Assembly: GCA_023244865.1 (NCBI GenBank)
Contig: JAHFLM010000023.1
Coordinates: 1 to 12,508 of the forward strand
Direction: 5' to 3'
Source: Candidatus Harrisonbacteria bacterium
GTDB taxonomy: Bacteria > Patescibacteriota > Minisyncoccia > UBA6257 > UBA11618
Length of the DNA stretch: 12,508 bases
The translations under genes were made by a program, and so were the position numbers. The notes beneath the pieces were generated by a model. The model had not been told where the DNA came from and searched no databases. It saw only the letters and a program-made list of their open reading frames with translations. How positions within the stretch are numbered: the stretch's first letter is position 1; each line of letters starts with the position of its first letter. This document shows, piece after piece, positions 1 through 5,297 of the stretch.

Positions 1-770
1 GTTAGGTCGGCTAGGGAGACGGTGATGACGGGGACGCGGATTGCTAGAGCGTCGAACTTGCCTTCTAGAGCCTTAACGACTTTGCCGACCGAGATCGCGG
101 CACCGGAACTCGCGGGCACCATGTTCATGGCAGCGGCTCGTCCCCTTCTCATGTCGGCTTTGCTGTGGGAAATACCATCGACTAAGTTTTGCGTCGCGGT
201 GTAGGCGTGGGTGGTGGTTAAAATGGCTTTTTCGAGGCCGAGACTTTCGGATAAAACTAAAGCGGCGGGGTGGGAAGCGTTTGTGGTACAAGAGCCATTA
301 GAGCTAATGACACAGGTTTTTAAAGCTTCATCGTTTGCGCCCATTAAAATAGTCTTGGCATCAGCCATGTCGTCTTCTTTCACAGGAGAAGTGATGACGA
401 TTTTTTTCGCACCGGCCGTGATGTGCGCGCGAGCTTTGGCGAAGGAGTCAAAAATACCAGTGGCTTCGGCGACGACGTCGACGTCTAAATCTTTCCAAGG
501 GAGATTTTTAGGGTCGGCTTCTTTGAGAACTAAAAACTTGTCGCCATCGACTTCGAGGTAGGACTGGGTGCCTTCGGTGATAACTTTAATATTTTTTTTA
601 TAATTGCCGTAAACGGTGTCGTATTTTAATAGGTAGGCTAAGTTTTCGACATCGCTTAAATCGTTGATGGCGACAATATCAAAACGTGGGTCGCCACACA
701 CCTGGCGGAAAAGAACTCGACCAATGCGGCCAAAACCATTGATGGCCAATCTGATTTTTTTAGTTTCCAT
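1..770 (-). CDS. gap: Glyceraldehyde-3-phosphate dehydrogenase (type I), N-terminal part, cut by window edge
   Basis: Central glycolytic enzyme that oxidises and phosphorylates glyceraldehyde-3-phosphate to 1,3-bisphosphoglycerate with NAD(P)+ in the cytosol. Reading leftward from ATG at 768-770, the frame stays open for 256 codons to the window edge; the family is about 335 residues, so roughly the last quarter is missing. Visible are the Rossmann motif NGFGRIG (residues 11-17), AINDL (35-39), the active-site block NGSCTTN with catalytic Cys161, and THAYT with His188. The Cys-to-His spacing of 27 equals that in the E. coli enzyme. RRGRAAAMNMVP and IRVPV follow. The Cys normally four residues after the catalytic one is Ala here, which is not essential. 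There is no SD before the ATG. The plus-strand open frames over this region are shadows. Identification is secure from the motifs. Confidence 0.96.
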   Translation of the reverse strand, partial: METKKIRLAINGFGRIGRVLFRQVCGDPRFDIVAINDLSDVENLAYLLKYDTVYGNYKKNIKVITEGTQSYLEVDGDKFLVLKEADPKNLPWKDLDVDVVAEATGIFDSFAKARAHITAGAKKIVITSPVKEDDMADAKTILMGANDEALKTCVISSNGSCTTNASHPAALVLSESLGLEKAILTTTHAYTATQNLVDGISHSKADMRRGRAAAMNMVPASSGAAISVGKVVKALEGKFDALAIRVPVITVSLADL

Positions 771-780
771 AATAATTTGA

Positions 781-809
781 ATTTTACAGAGAAAGGGAAA
801 AGATCACAA
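781..809 (-). promoter_or_regulatory. Predicted promoter of gap
   Basis: On the minus strand TTGTGA (804-809) and TAAAAT (781-786) are separated by exactly 17 nt. The -10 box ends 10 nt before the gap ATG, so transcription should begin only about 4 nt before the start codon. No Shine-Dalgarno sequence lies between. Confidence 0.5.
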
Positions 810-900
810 CTCTGGCTTAAATTTAAATTGGATGTTTGATTAAAATTTGGATTAGATCCCCGATAAAATCATTTCAGATAATAATATTTATAATGAACTG

Positions 901-945
901 GATCCCGCATCATTTCCGCCCGAGTACTGGCGGGTGCGGGATGAC
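901..945. repeat. Intergenic nested-hairpin repeat, CGAGTACT loop type
   Basis: An outer stem ATCCCGCA/TGCGGGAT (902-909 with 935-942) encloses an inner stem CCGCC/GGCGG (916-920 with 929-933) with loop CGAGTACT, followed by GAC. The same octamer loop sits on a different stem at 1766-1784. It lies 16 nt beyond the DUF192 stop, but no T-run follows on the minus strand, so it is not a typical terminator. The rest of the spacer (771-960) holds only the gap promoter region. Confidence 0.7.
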
Positions 946-960
946 AAGCGGGTGCGGGAG

Positions 961-1602
961 CTAAAGTGAAAAGTCTACAACTTGGCCGGAAGTTAAACCT
1001 ATGGTGTTACTTAGGTTGGCTTGGATTTCTAGGACCATATCTACTGGCTCCTCTGGATAATAATAAACGAAGGCGAATTTTTTGAGGGGTTGGAGGTTGG
1101 ATTCGATGCCGATGACTTGGGCTTGCGTGGCGCTGATTTTCTTTAGCCAGACGATGTCGATGGGAAAGTTCATCCCCTTCATCCAGAAGTAGGTCATTTG
1201 CGGTTTGTTGTATGTAAAAAGCATACCTTCATTTTCGGCGAGAGATTCGCGGCCGGAAAGGCCACGGGACAAACTCCAAAAGGTGTTCGCGACTTCGGCG
1301 TTGATGGTGAAATTATTAAAAGTGATGGTGGCTTTGGGATTGGGCATGAGGTTTATTAAGGGGGCTAGTGAAGATGCGGGCGAGTAGCCCTGGATCTTCT
1401 CGCCTTGATTCCCGGAATCAAGACTCGAGATGACGGAGGAAAGGGAGGAGAATGATGAGGCGTGGGTGGCGAAGTGGTTGAAAGAATCGATGGCGCTCCA
1501 GACTAGGGTTAGGGCGATTGCGATCATTATGTATTTTGAAAATTGAAGAAGGATTTGGGGGAGCATGTGGACACGATACACGAGACACGCATCACGAGAC
1601 AA
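961..1602 (-). CDS. Membrane-anchored DUF192 family protein
   Basis: A 213-residue frame starting with TTG at 1602; an in-frame ATG at 1566 (residue 13) is the more likely start, because the extra codons come from a degenerate heptamer repeat. A single hydrophobic segment at about residues 24-37 looks like a signal anchor. A Ser-rich linker follows (about 45-80), then a DUF192 domain (about 93-210). The family hallmarks are all visible: RGLSGRESLAENEGMLF (113-129), FWMKGMNFPIDIVWL (139-153), VLEI (190-193) and the closing GLTSGQVVDF. The domain should therefore face the outside. DUF192 proteins are common, but their biochemical role is not established. The linker contains an in-frame palindromic repeat (1404-1434). 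Neither possible start has a clear SD. Family call is firm; function unknown. Confidence 0.9.
   Translation of the reverse strand: MSRDACLVYRVHMLPQILLQFSKYIMIAIALTLVWSAIDSFNHFATHASSFSSLSSVISSLDSGNQGEKIQGYSPASSLAPLINLMPNPKATITFNNFTINAEVANTFWSLSRGLSGRESLAENEGMLFTYNKPQMTYFWMKGMNFPIDIVWLKKISATQAQVIGIESNLQPLKKFAFVYYYPEEPVDMVLEIQANLSNTIGLTSGQVVDFSL
1404..1434. repeat. Palindromic repeat fragment inside the DUF192 gene
   Basis: CTTGATTCC/GGAATCAAG form a 9-bp perfect palindrome around one central base (1404-1422), followed by GAGATGAC (1427-1434). The GATTCC start and ATGAC end resemble the intergenic repeats of this window. It encodes part of the Ser-rich linker, in frame. Confidence 0.6.
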
Positions 1603-1605
1603 GAG
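1571..1605. repeat. Degenerate heptamer tandem repeat
   Basis: Five consecutive 7-mers: ACACGAT, ACACGAG, ACACGCA, TCACGAG, ACAAGAG. They cover the stretch between the TTG and ATG start options of the DUF192 gene, which argues that the TTG-initiated extension is not conserved protein. Confidence 0.7.
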
Positions 1606-1630
1606 ATAAATTTACTTTTAAATATTGAAT

Positions 1631-1687
1631 AGATTCGACCCGTTCGACAGACTCAGGGTAAACAAGCTCACTACAAGTAGATTCCAC
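1631..1687. repeat. Intergenic repeat module A, copy 1
   Basis: A 57-nt unit beginning AGATTCGACCCGTTCGACAG and ending in GTAGATTCCAC. It matches 2357-2413 at 56 of 57 positions (G1666 versus A2392). It contains ACCC/GGGT and CTAC/GTAG short inverted repeats. The core TTCGACAGACTCAGGG resembles a short dispersed repeat seen widely in bacterial genomes. Confidence 0.85.
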
Positions 1688-1688
1688 C

Positions 1689-1710
1689 CTCCTACACTAA
1701 AGCTACGGAC
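1689..1710. repeat. Hairpin module, CTAAAGCT loop type, copy 1
   Basis: A 14-nt loop TACACTAAAGCTAC sits between CTCC and GGAC, where three inner positions can pair. The loop matches that of the 7202-7227 hairpin at 10 of 14 positions while the flanking stem differs. GGCACGGC follows, as it does after the 2475-2497 copy. Confidence 0.5.
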
Positions 1711-1753
1711 GGGCACGGCGTCTCAATTCCGAATCGATTTTTATTAATAAGAA

Positions 1754-1810
1754 AATGGAGTGGATCCCGAACGAGTACTTCGGGACAGGCTCCATTGGAA
1801 TCTGAATGAC
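1754..1810. repeat. Intergenic nested-hairpin repeat, CGAGTACT loop type, copy 2
   Basis: Outer stem AATGGAG/CTCCATT (1754-1760 with 1790-1796) and inner stem CCCGA/TCGGG (1766-1770 with 1780-1784) with loop A-CGAGTACT. It ends in TCTGAATGAC (1801-1810), the right terminus of repeat B. It lies 36 nt beyond the TrmH-type gene stop. On the minus strand TTTTCTTATT follows the stem, so it may also act as a weak terminator. Confidence 0.65.
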
Positions 1811-1845
1811 AATATAAAAATAAATTAAAGCACAAGACAATCCCC

Positions 1846-2310
1846 CTAAATTAGACTGAAAATTAGGATGCCGTAGGCGACGGCGACGTTTAGAGATTCT
1901 TTTTCGCCTTGCATGGGGATCTCTAGGATTTTATCACAGATGGTGAGGGTGGTCTTTTTTAGGCCTTCGACCTCGGTGCCTAGGACTATGGCTACTTTTT
2001 GTTTTTTAGAATATTTATATTTTTTATAGTTGATGCTGTTTTCAGCTTGCTCTAGGGCTAAGATTTCGAAGCCTTCGGCTTTGAGTTTTTTGATGGCGGC
2101 GTTCGTGGTCCCAACTTTTTCGTAAGCGACGGAATTTTCGGCGCCTAGAGAAACTTTGGTTAATTTAGAATTAGGTTCGCCGAAGCGGTCGACTGGGGAT
2201 GGGGTGATGCCGCAGAGAAGGATTTTAGACACACCGGCAGCGTCGCTTGTGCGAAAAATCGACCCGACGTTGTGGGTGCTGCGGATGTTGTCTAGGATGA
2301 TTTGGATCAT
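1846..2310 (-). CDS. TrmH/SpoU family RNA 2'-O-methyltransferase (SPOUT)
   Basis: A 154-residue protein from ATG at 2308-2310 to TAG. It is a short SpoU-class methyltransferase without the N-terminal substrate-binding domain found in RlmB-like members. All three SPOUT motifs are present: motif 1 NIRSTHNVGSIFRTSDAAG (8-26, with the conserved Asn and Arg), motif 2 VLGTEVEGL (109-117) and motif 3 IPMQGEKESLNVAVA (131-145). These form the trefoil-knot SAM site, so it should methylate a ribose 2'-OH in tRNA or rRNA in the cytosol as a dimer. The exact target cannot be read from sequence; the TrmL-like size hints at tRNA but is not proof. No SD precedes the ATG, but a TATAAT lies 6 nt before it. 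Family call firm, substrate open. Confidence 0.92.
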   Translation of the reverse strand: MIQIILDNIRSTHNVGSIFRTSDAAGVSKILLCGITPSPVDRFGEPNSKLTKVSLGAENSVAYEKVGTTNAAIKKLKAEGFEILALEQAENSINYKKYKYSKKQKVAIVLGTEVEGLKKTTLTICDKILEIPMQGEKESLNVAVAYGILIFSLI

Positions 2311-2316
2311 TTTATA

Positions 2317-2322
2317 ATTATA
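2317..2322 (-). promoter_or_regulatory. Predicted -10 box of the TrmH-type gene
   Basis: A perfect TATAAT on the minus strand ends 6 nt before the ATG, placing the expected transcription start at or next to the start codon. No good -35 is seen at 16-18 nt. The surroundings are very AT-rich, which lowers certainty. Confidence 0.45.
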
Positions 2323-2356
2323 GTATTTATTAATAATTTATTTTTGAATATGGAGT

Positions 2357-2413
2357 AGATTCGACCCGTTCGACAGACTCAGGGTAAACAAACTCACTAC
2401 AAGTAGATTCCAC
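2357..2413. repeat. Intergenic repeat module A, copy 2
   Basis: The near-identical partner of 1631-1687 (one mismatch in 57). Its last 9 nt, AGATTCCAC, are also the first bases of a repeat B element, so the two modules are fused here; in copy 1, module A is followed by a different hairpin. Confidence 0.85.
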
Positions 2414-2473
2414 GCCTCAACTTTGTAGTTAATTTTTTATTCAAAAATTAAACAAAGTTGGGCTCTGAATGAC
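2405..2473. repeat. Intergenic repeat B, copy 1
   Basis: About 69 nt running from AGATTCCACGCC to GGGCTCTGAATGAC. The interior is a long hairpin: CAACTTTGT/ACAAAGTTG and TTAATTTTT/AAAAATTAA, interrupted by AG on one side, with loop TATTC. Further copies lie at 3287, 7026 and 12447. Confidence 0.9.
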
Positions 2474-2474
2474 C

Positions 2475-2497
2475 CGCCTTCGCATGAAACTTCGGCG
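2475..2497. repeat. Hairpin module, TGAAACTTC loop type, copy 2
   Basis: Stem CGCC/GGCG around TTCGCATGAAACTTC. It has nearly the same loop as the hairpin at 7202-7227, whose stem is CCCTAC/GTAGGG. GGCACGGC follows at 2499-2506, as at 1712-1719. Confidence 0.6.
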
Positions 2498-2536
2498 AGG
2501 CACGGCAGTTTAAAAAATAAACCGGATATTCATTAG

Positions 2537-2571
2537 AAAACAAAAGCCTTGCGGGTTTGCAAGGCTTTTTT
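2537..2571 (-). terminator. Rho-independent terminator after the 220-residue gene
   Basis: An 11-bp perfect stem AAAAGCCTTGC/GCAAGGCTTTT (2542-2552 with 2559-2569) with loop GGGTTT. On the minus strand it is followed by TTTTGTTTTC and begins 3-5 nt past the gene's TAA. The plus-strand side also has a six-T run, so it can work both ways. Confidence 0.85.
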
Positions 2572-2573
2572 AT

Positions 2574-3236
2574 TTATATACTCACTAACTTTGCTAACTC
2601 ATCCAGATCTTGATTCTTTATGAAAAGTTTGCAACCTACATGGCCGACGAATTCGAGATCACTCTCTAGTGAATGAGTCTTATCGGAAAAAAGACTGCGA
2701 TTTCTTAATGCAAACCAAAACTTGTAAGATCTACTCCATGGCAGCTTGGCCAACTTTTCTTTATTACTGCGAGTCACTTTTGTATTACATAAAATGAGGT
2801 GGCGTTTTCTTACCATACACAAGGCCAGCCTTAGCAGCTTCAAATAATCTAGTACCGATGGAAAAGTTGAATCCACCTTATTAGAGTCATAACAGACATA
2901 ATAATATTCGCTGCTAATAACACCGTCAGAATCAGAAAGAGTGAAGTAGGTACCGGCCTCGACTGAAGCGTAAGGATTTTCTTCTTGAGCAACAGCTTGG
3001 ACGATATCGATTTGACTCTCATCTAACACGACAATGCTACCATCTTCACCTTCGCAGCCAACTTTGTAACCCTGGTTCGTGGGAAGAAGTAAAGAATACG
3101 GACCATCAAAACTTTGGTCGTGATGATCATGATTCAAAACAAGGTGCATTTCGAAGCCGGCTCGAAGTAGGGTGCGGCTATCTAGTTCGTAGATTAAACG
3201 ATTCAATAATTTTGATTCACTACGACTCAAGATCAT
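2574..3236 (-). CDS. Unrecognised 220-residue protein
   Basis: I do not recognise a family. From ATG at 3234-3236 to TAA, the predicted product is soluble, with no signal peptide or membrane span. It begins with a short polar helix-like stretch (MILSRSESKLLNRLIYELDS), followed by an acidic, beta-rich middle (about 50-120: YSLLLP, YKVGCEGEDG, EYYYVCYDS). The C-terminal half is basic to mixed (LDYLKLLRLALCMVRKRH, 129-146; NKEKLAKLPWSRSYKFWFALRNR, about 158-180). HDHHDQ at 36-41 is His/Asp-rich but matches no metal motif I know. It differs from its neighbours in having a strong SD, a long predicted leader that contains repeat B, and its own terminator, so it is probably a single-gene unit. Those signals make it likely to be a real expressed gene; function cannot be given. 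Confidence 0.8.
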   Translation of the reverse strand: MILSRSESKLLNRLIYELDSRTLLRAGFEMHLVLNHDHHDQSFDGPYSLLLPTNQGYKVGCEGEDGSIVVLDESQIDIVQAVAQEENPYASVEAGTYFTLSDSDGVISSEYYYVCYDSNKVDSTFPSVLDYLKLLRLALCMVRKRHLILCNTKVTRSNKEKLAKLPWSRSYKFWFALRNRSLFSDKTHSLESDLEFVGHVGCKLFIKNQDLDELAKLVSI

Positions 3237-3243
3237 GATAGAG

Positions 3244-3250
3244 CTCCTTT
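3244..3250 (-). promoter_or_regulatory. Strong Shine-Dalgarno of the 220-residue gene
   Basis: AAAGGAG on the minus strand, 7 nt before the ATG. It fixes the start and contrasts with the SD-less genes around it. Confidence 0.8.
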
Positions 3251-3286
3251 CTTGGGAGGGGCTGGGGGTATTCCTGAACTAAACGA

Positions 3287-3354
3287 AGATTCCACGCCTA
3301 AACTTTGTAGTTAATTTTTATTCAAAAATTAAACAAAGCTGGGCTCTGAATGAC
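3287..3354. repeat. Intergenic repeat B, copy 2
   Basis: Runs from AGATTCCACGCC to GGGCTCTGAATGAC with the same hairpin as 2405-2473 (AACTTTGT with ACAAAGCT, and TTAATTTTT with AAAAATTAA). It lies between the predicted promoter and the start of the 220-residue gene, so it is probably transcribed in that leader. Confidence 0.9.
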
Positions 3355-3383
3355 AGTTAAACGCAGTTCAAAAAGCTGAATAT

Positions 3384-3412
3384 TTTATACAATATTTGGG
3401 ATAAAAAAACAA
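3384..3412 (-). promoter_or_regulatory. Possible promoter of the 220-residue gene
   Basis: On the minus strand TTGTTT (3407-3412) and TATAAA (3384-3389) are 17 nt apart. The -35 would overlap the end of the upstream peptidase terminator. It implies a leader of about 140 nt containing repeat B and the SD. The boxes are AT-rich and could be coincidental. Confidence 0.35.
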
Positions 3413-3441
3413 GCCTGGGGCAAAAGTTGCCCGGGGCTTGT
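3403..3441 (-). terminator. Rho-independent terminator of the M3 peptidase gene
   Basis: On the minus strand ACAAGCC/GGCTTGT (3435-3441 with 3409-3415) encloses GGGCA/TGCCC, with a small 2x2 internal mismatch, followed by seven T. It starts directly after the peptidase TAA. Confidence 0.9.
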
Positions 3442-3442
3442 G

Positions 3443-5224
3443 TTATTTAACAGTGATACCATTTTCAATTAGAAGATTTTTCAAAACGGCGAAACATTCG
3501 TCCCAGAATTCCGGACTTTCAAGATTAATACCGAACGGCTCGAGAAGTTCGGCGGTTGAAGCGACTGAGCCGGCTCGATTTAATTCAAGATAACGGCGCA
3601 CAAATTTTCGCTTATTCCCCTCTTTGTGATAATCATGCCACAGCCACAGAGAAATTAACTGACTGAAAATATATGGGAAGGTGTAGCTAATTGGAGCGCT
3701 GTAAATGCCGGTGTGAAAAACCGAACCATACACCCAGAAGGTGCCAAAACTTTGATTGAGCGAAACAGCGTTACCGAAAACTTCTCTGTGGCTCGCGAGC
3801 CAAAGAGATTCGAGCTCGGGTTCATCGATCGCAAAATCTTTTTTCAAACGGGCGTAAACATCTAGTTCAAACTGACAATGAGCAATCTTCTGAAAAACGA
3901 AACGCAGAATGTCCCAAAGTGAAGTGCGCTTTTCTTTGAAAGCATTCCCCCGCTCTGAAATCTGATCGTAAAGTAATAGCGAACCGAAGGTGCTCATGGT
4001 TTCGGCGATTAGGAAATTGCATTCGAAGCCATAGTAACCGCGGGCTCGAGAAAGGGAGGCGTTGATCGCGTGACCCATTTCGTGCGCTAAGCTATCAGTC
4101 TGATACCAGCTACCATCAAACGGTACGTAGCCAAAAGGCATGGTGCCGCTGCTGCCAAAAAGCACGAGCGGGCTATCGATGTGATCTAAGGTCCGAAAAT
4201 AAAACTGATGATTGCGGATGATGCGAGAGGCTTCGGTGGCTAAAACTTGCGAACACTTGCCGTAACCATCGATCACTAATTGCTTCGCTTGATCAAACGG
4301 AATTTTGCGACGCGGCATGTTGTTCGCTTTAATATCGTGAAAACCTAAATGAGTTAAACCGAGACGGTGCTTTTGATCTTTGAGATACGCCCTGAAAAGC
4401 GGGAGGTGCTCACGGGCTTTTGCCAAAACCAAATCGAAAACCGGACGGGCTAGTTGATTTTCGGAACAAAATCTCGCGGTCGGGTCGGCGTATTTAAGAA
4501 AATCATCACAGGTTTCGCTCGCGCAACCCAAAGAATTAATGAGTAAGGCGGCTCGCGGGCTGGAAGCACGAAGACTGCGATTCAAAGCTTTGTAAGCCAT
4601 GAGACGTTTCGCGCGACTGGCGTGGCGCTCCATTAATTCCCAAACACCTTTGATATGCATCTTCTTCCGACCGCCTAATTCGGTGGCCGAAATAACGGTT
4701 TCCTCAAGGTCTCGTTGAATAATTTTCTCACCCAAACTGTCTAGATGGGTTTTGATACCCGTGAGAATCAAACTTTCATTGACCGGTAAGTAATGATCTT
4801 TGCTATCTCTAAGCTCGATAATCCAATTGCGAAATTCTTTGAAACGCGGGTCGTTGATTAAAACTGCTAGCCAACGATCACCTAGATGAGCGATTTCGGC
4901 CACGAAAAATTCGGAGCTTTTAGAAACTTCGTAAGCGGTGTTGTGAATTTTACCGCAAAAAGTATCCACCTTGTCGGCCAATTCGTAACCCAAAAGATCA
5001 CAAAAACCGTCCAACTTCCAAAAAATTTCTTCGATGACCGCGTAATCCAAAAAGGCTTGTTTCACGTACGCCAAACTGCGGCGACTGACTTTAGCCCTCA
5101 AGGTGCCGCGGTACTTTTCAAATGCTAACGAAAGTTCGGCTAAACGCGCGAGGTCTGCTTTAATTTGCGGGTCTTTTTCAGATGAATAAAGTAAACTGCG
5201 ATTCCATCTAGTGGGAGTTGTCAT
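3443..5224 (-). CDS. M3 family zinc metallopeptidase, oligoendopeptidase F-like
   Basis: A 593-residue cytosolic peptidase expected to cut short peptides inside its closed channel; this suits an organism living on imported peptides (inference). The zinc motif is AHEMGHAIN with His381, Glu382 and His385. The third ligand is probably Glu408 in IAETMSTFG, the equivalent of AEIASTFNE in PepF. Upstream, GTMPFGYVPFDGSW (about 359-372) is the usual strand before the active helix. The C-terminal part has the family's YSAPISYTFPYIFSQL region and LNRAGSVAS...LLEPFGINLESPEFW, matching PepF. Length fits the family (about 560-610). The N-terminal helical region is more divergent. There is no signal peptide. 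The ATG at 5222-5224 has an SD-like AAGGTGG that is predicted to be paired (see 5220-5287). A terminator follows directly. Subfamily naming as pepF is probable, not certain. Confidence 0.93.
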   Translation of the reverse strand: MTTPTRWNRSLLYSSEKDPQIKADLARLAELSLAFEKYRGTLRAKVSRRSLAYVKQAFLDYAVIEEIFWKLDGFCDLLGYELADKVDTFCGKIHNTAYEVSKSSEFFVAEIAHLGDRWLAVLINDPRFKEFRNWIIELRDSKDHYLPVNESLILTGIKTHLDSLGEKIIQRDLEETVISATELGGRKKMHIKGVWELMERHASRAKRLMAYKALNRSLRASSPRAALLINSLGCASETCDDFLKYADPTARFCSENQLARPVFDLVLAKAREHLPLFRAYLKDQKHRLGLTHLGFHDIKANNMPRRKIPFDQAKQLVIDGYGKCSQVLATEASRIIRNHQFYFRTLDHIDSPLVLFGSSGTMPFGYVPFDGSWYQTDSLAHEMGHAINASLSRARGYYGFECNFLIAETMSTFGSLLLYDQISERGNAFKEKRTSLWDILRFVFQKIAHCQFELDVYARLKKDFAIDEPELESLWLASHREVFGNAVSLNQSFGTFWVYGSVFHTGIYSAPISYTFPYIFSQLISLWLWHDYHKEGNKRKFVRRYLELNRAGSVASTAELLEPFGINLESPEFWDECFAVLKNLLIENGITVK

Positions 5225-5287
5225 GATCCACCTTCAACTTCCTGAAAGTGGTAAATAAGTTTTCAAAAGGCTAATTCGGATCATGAC
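5220..5287 (-). promoter_or_regulatory. Predicted mRNA structure hiding the SD and start codon of the M3 peptidase
   Basis: On the minus strand CCACTTTC (5244-5251) can pair with GAAGGTGG (5228-5235), eight pairs including one G-U, with loop AGGAAGTT. The right arm contains the SD. A perfect 10-nt inverted repeat GTCATGATCC/GGATCATGAC (5278-5287 with 5220-5229) would further enclose the hairpin and pair the ATG itself. No T-run follows, so it is not a terminator. Regulation is inference. Confidence 0.5.
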
Positions 5288-5297
5288 ATTTGGGAAT

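Noticed and set aside
22..561. Plus-strand open frames over positions 22-561
   Set aside because: They run antisense to gap, whose catalytic motifs are unmistakable; their translations show no domain features.
901..945. Terminator of the DUF192 gene
   Set aside because: The stem is strong, but no T-run follows on the minus strand, and it belongs to a repeat family.
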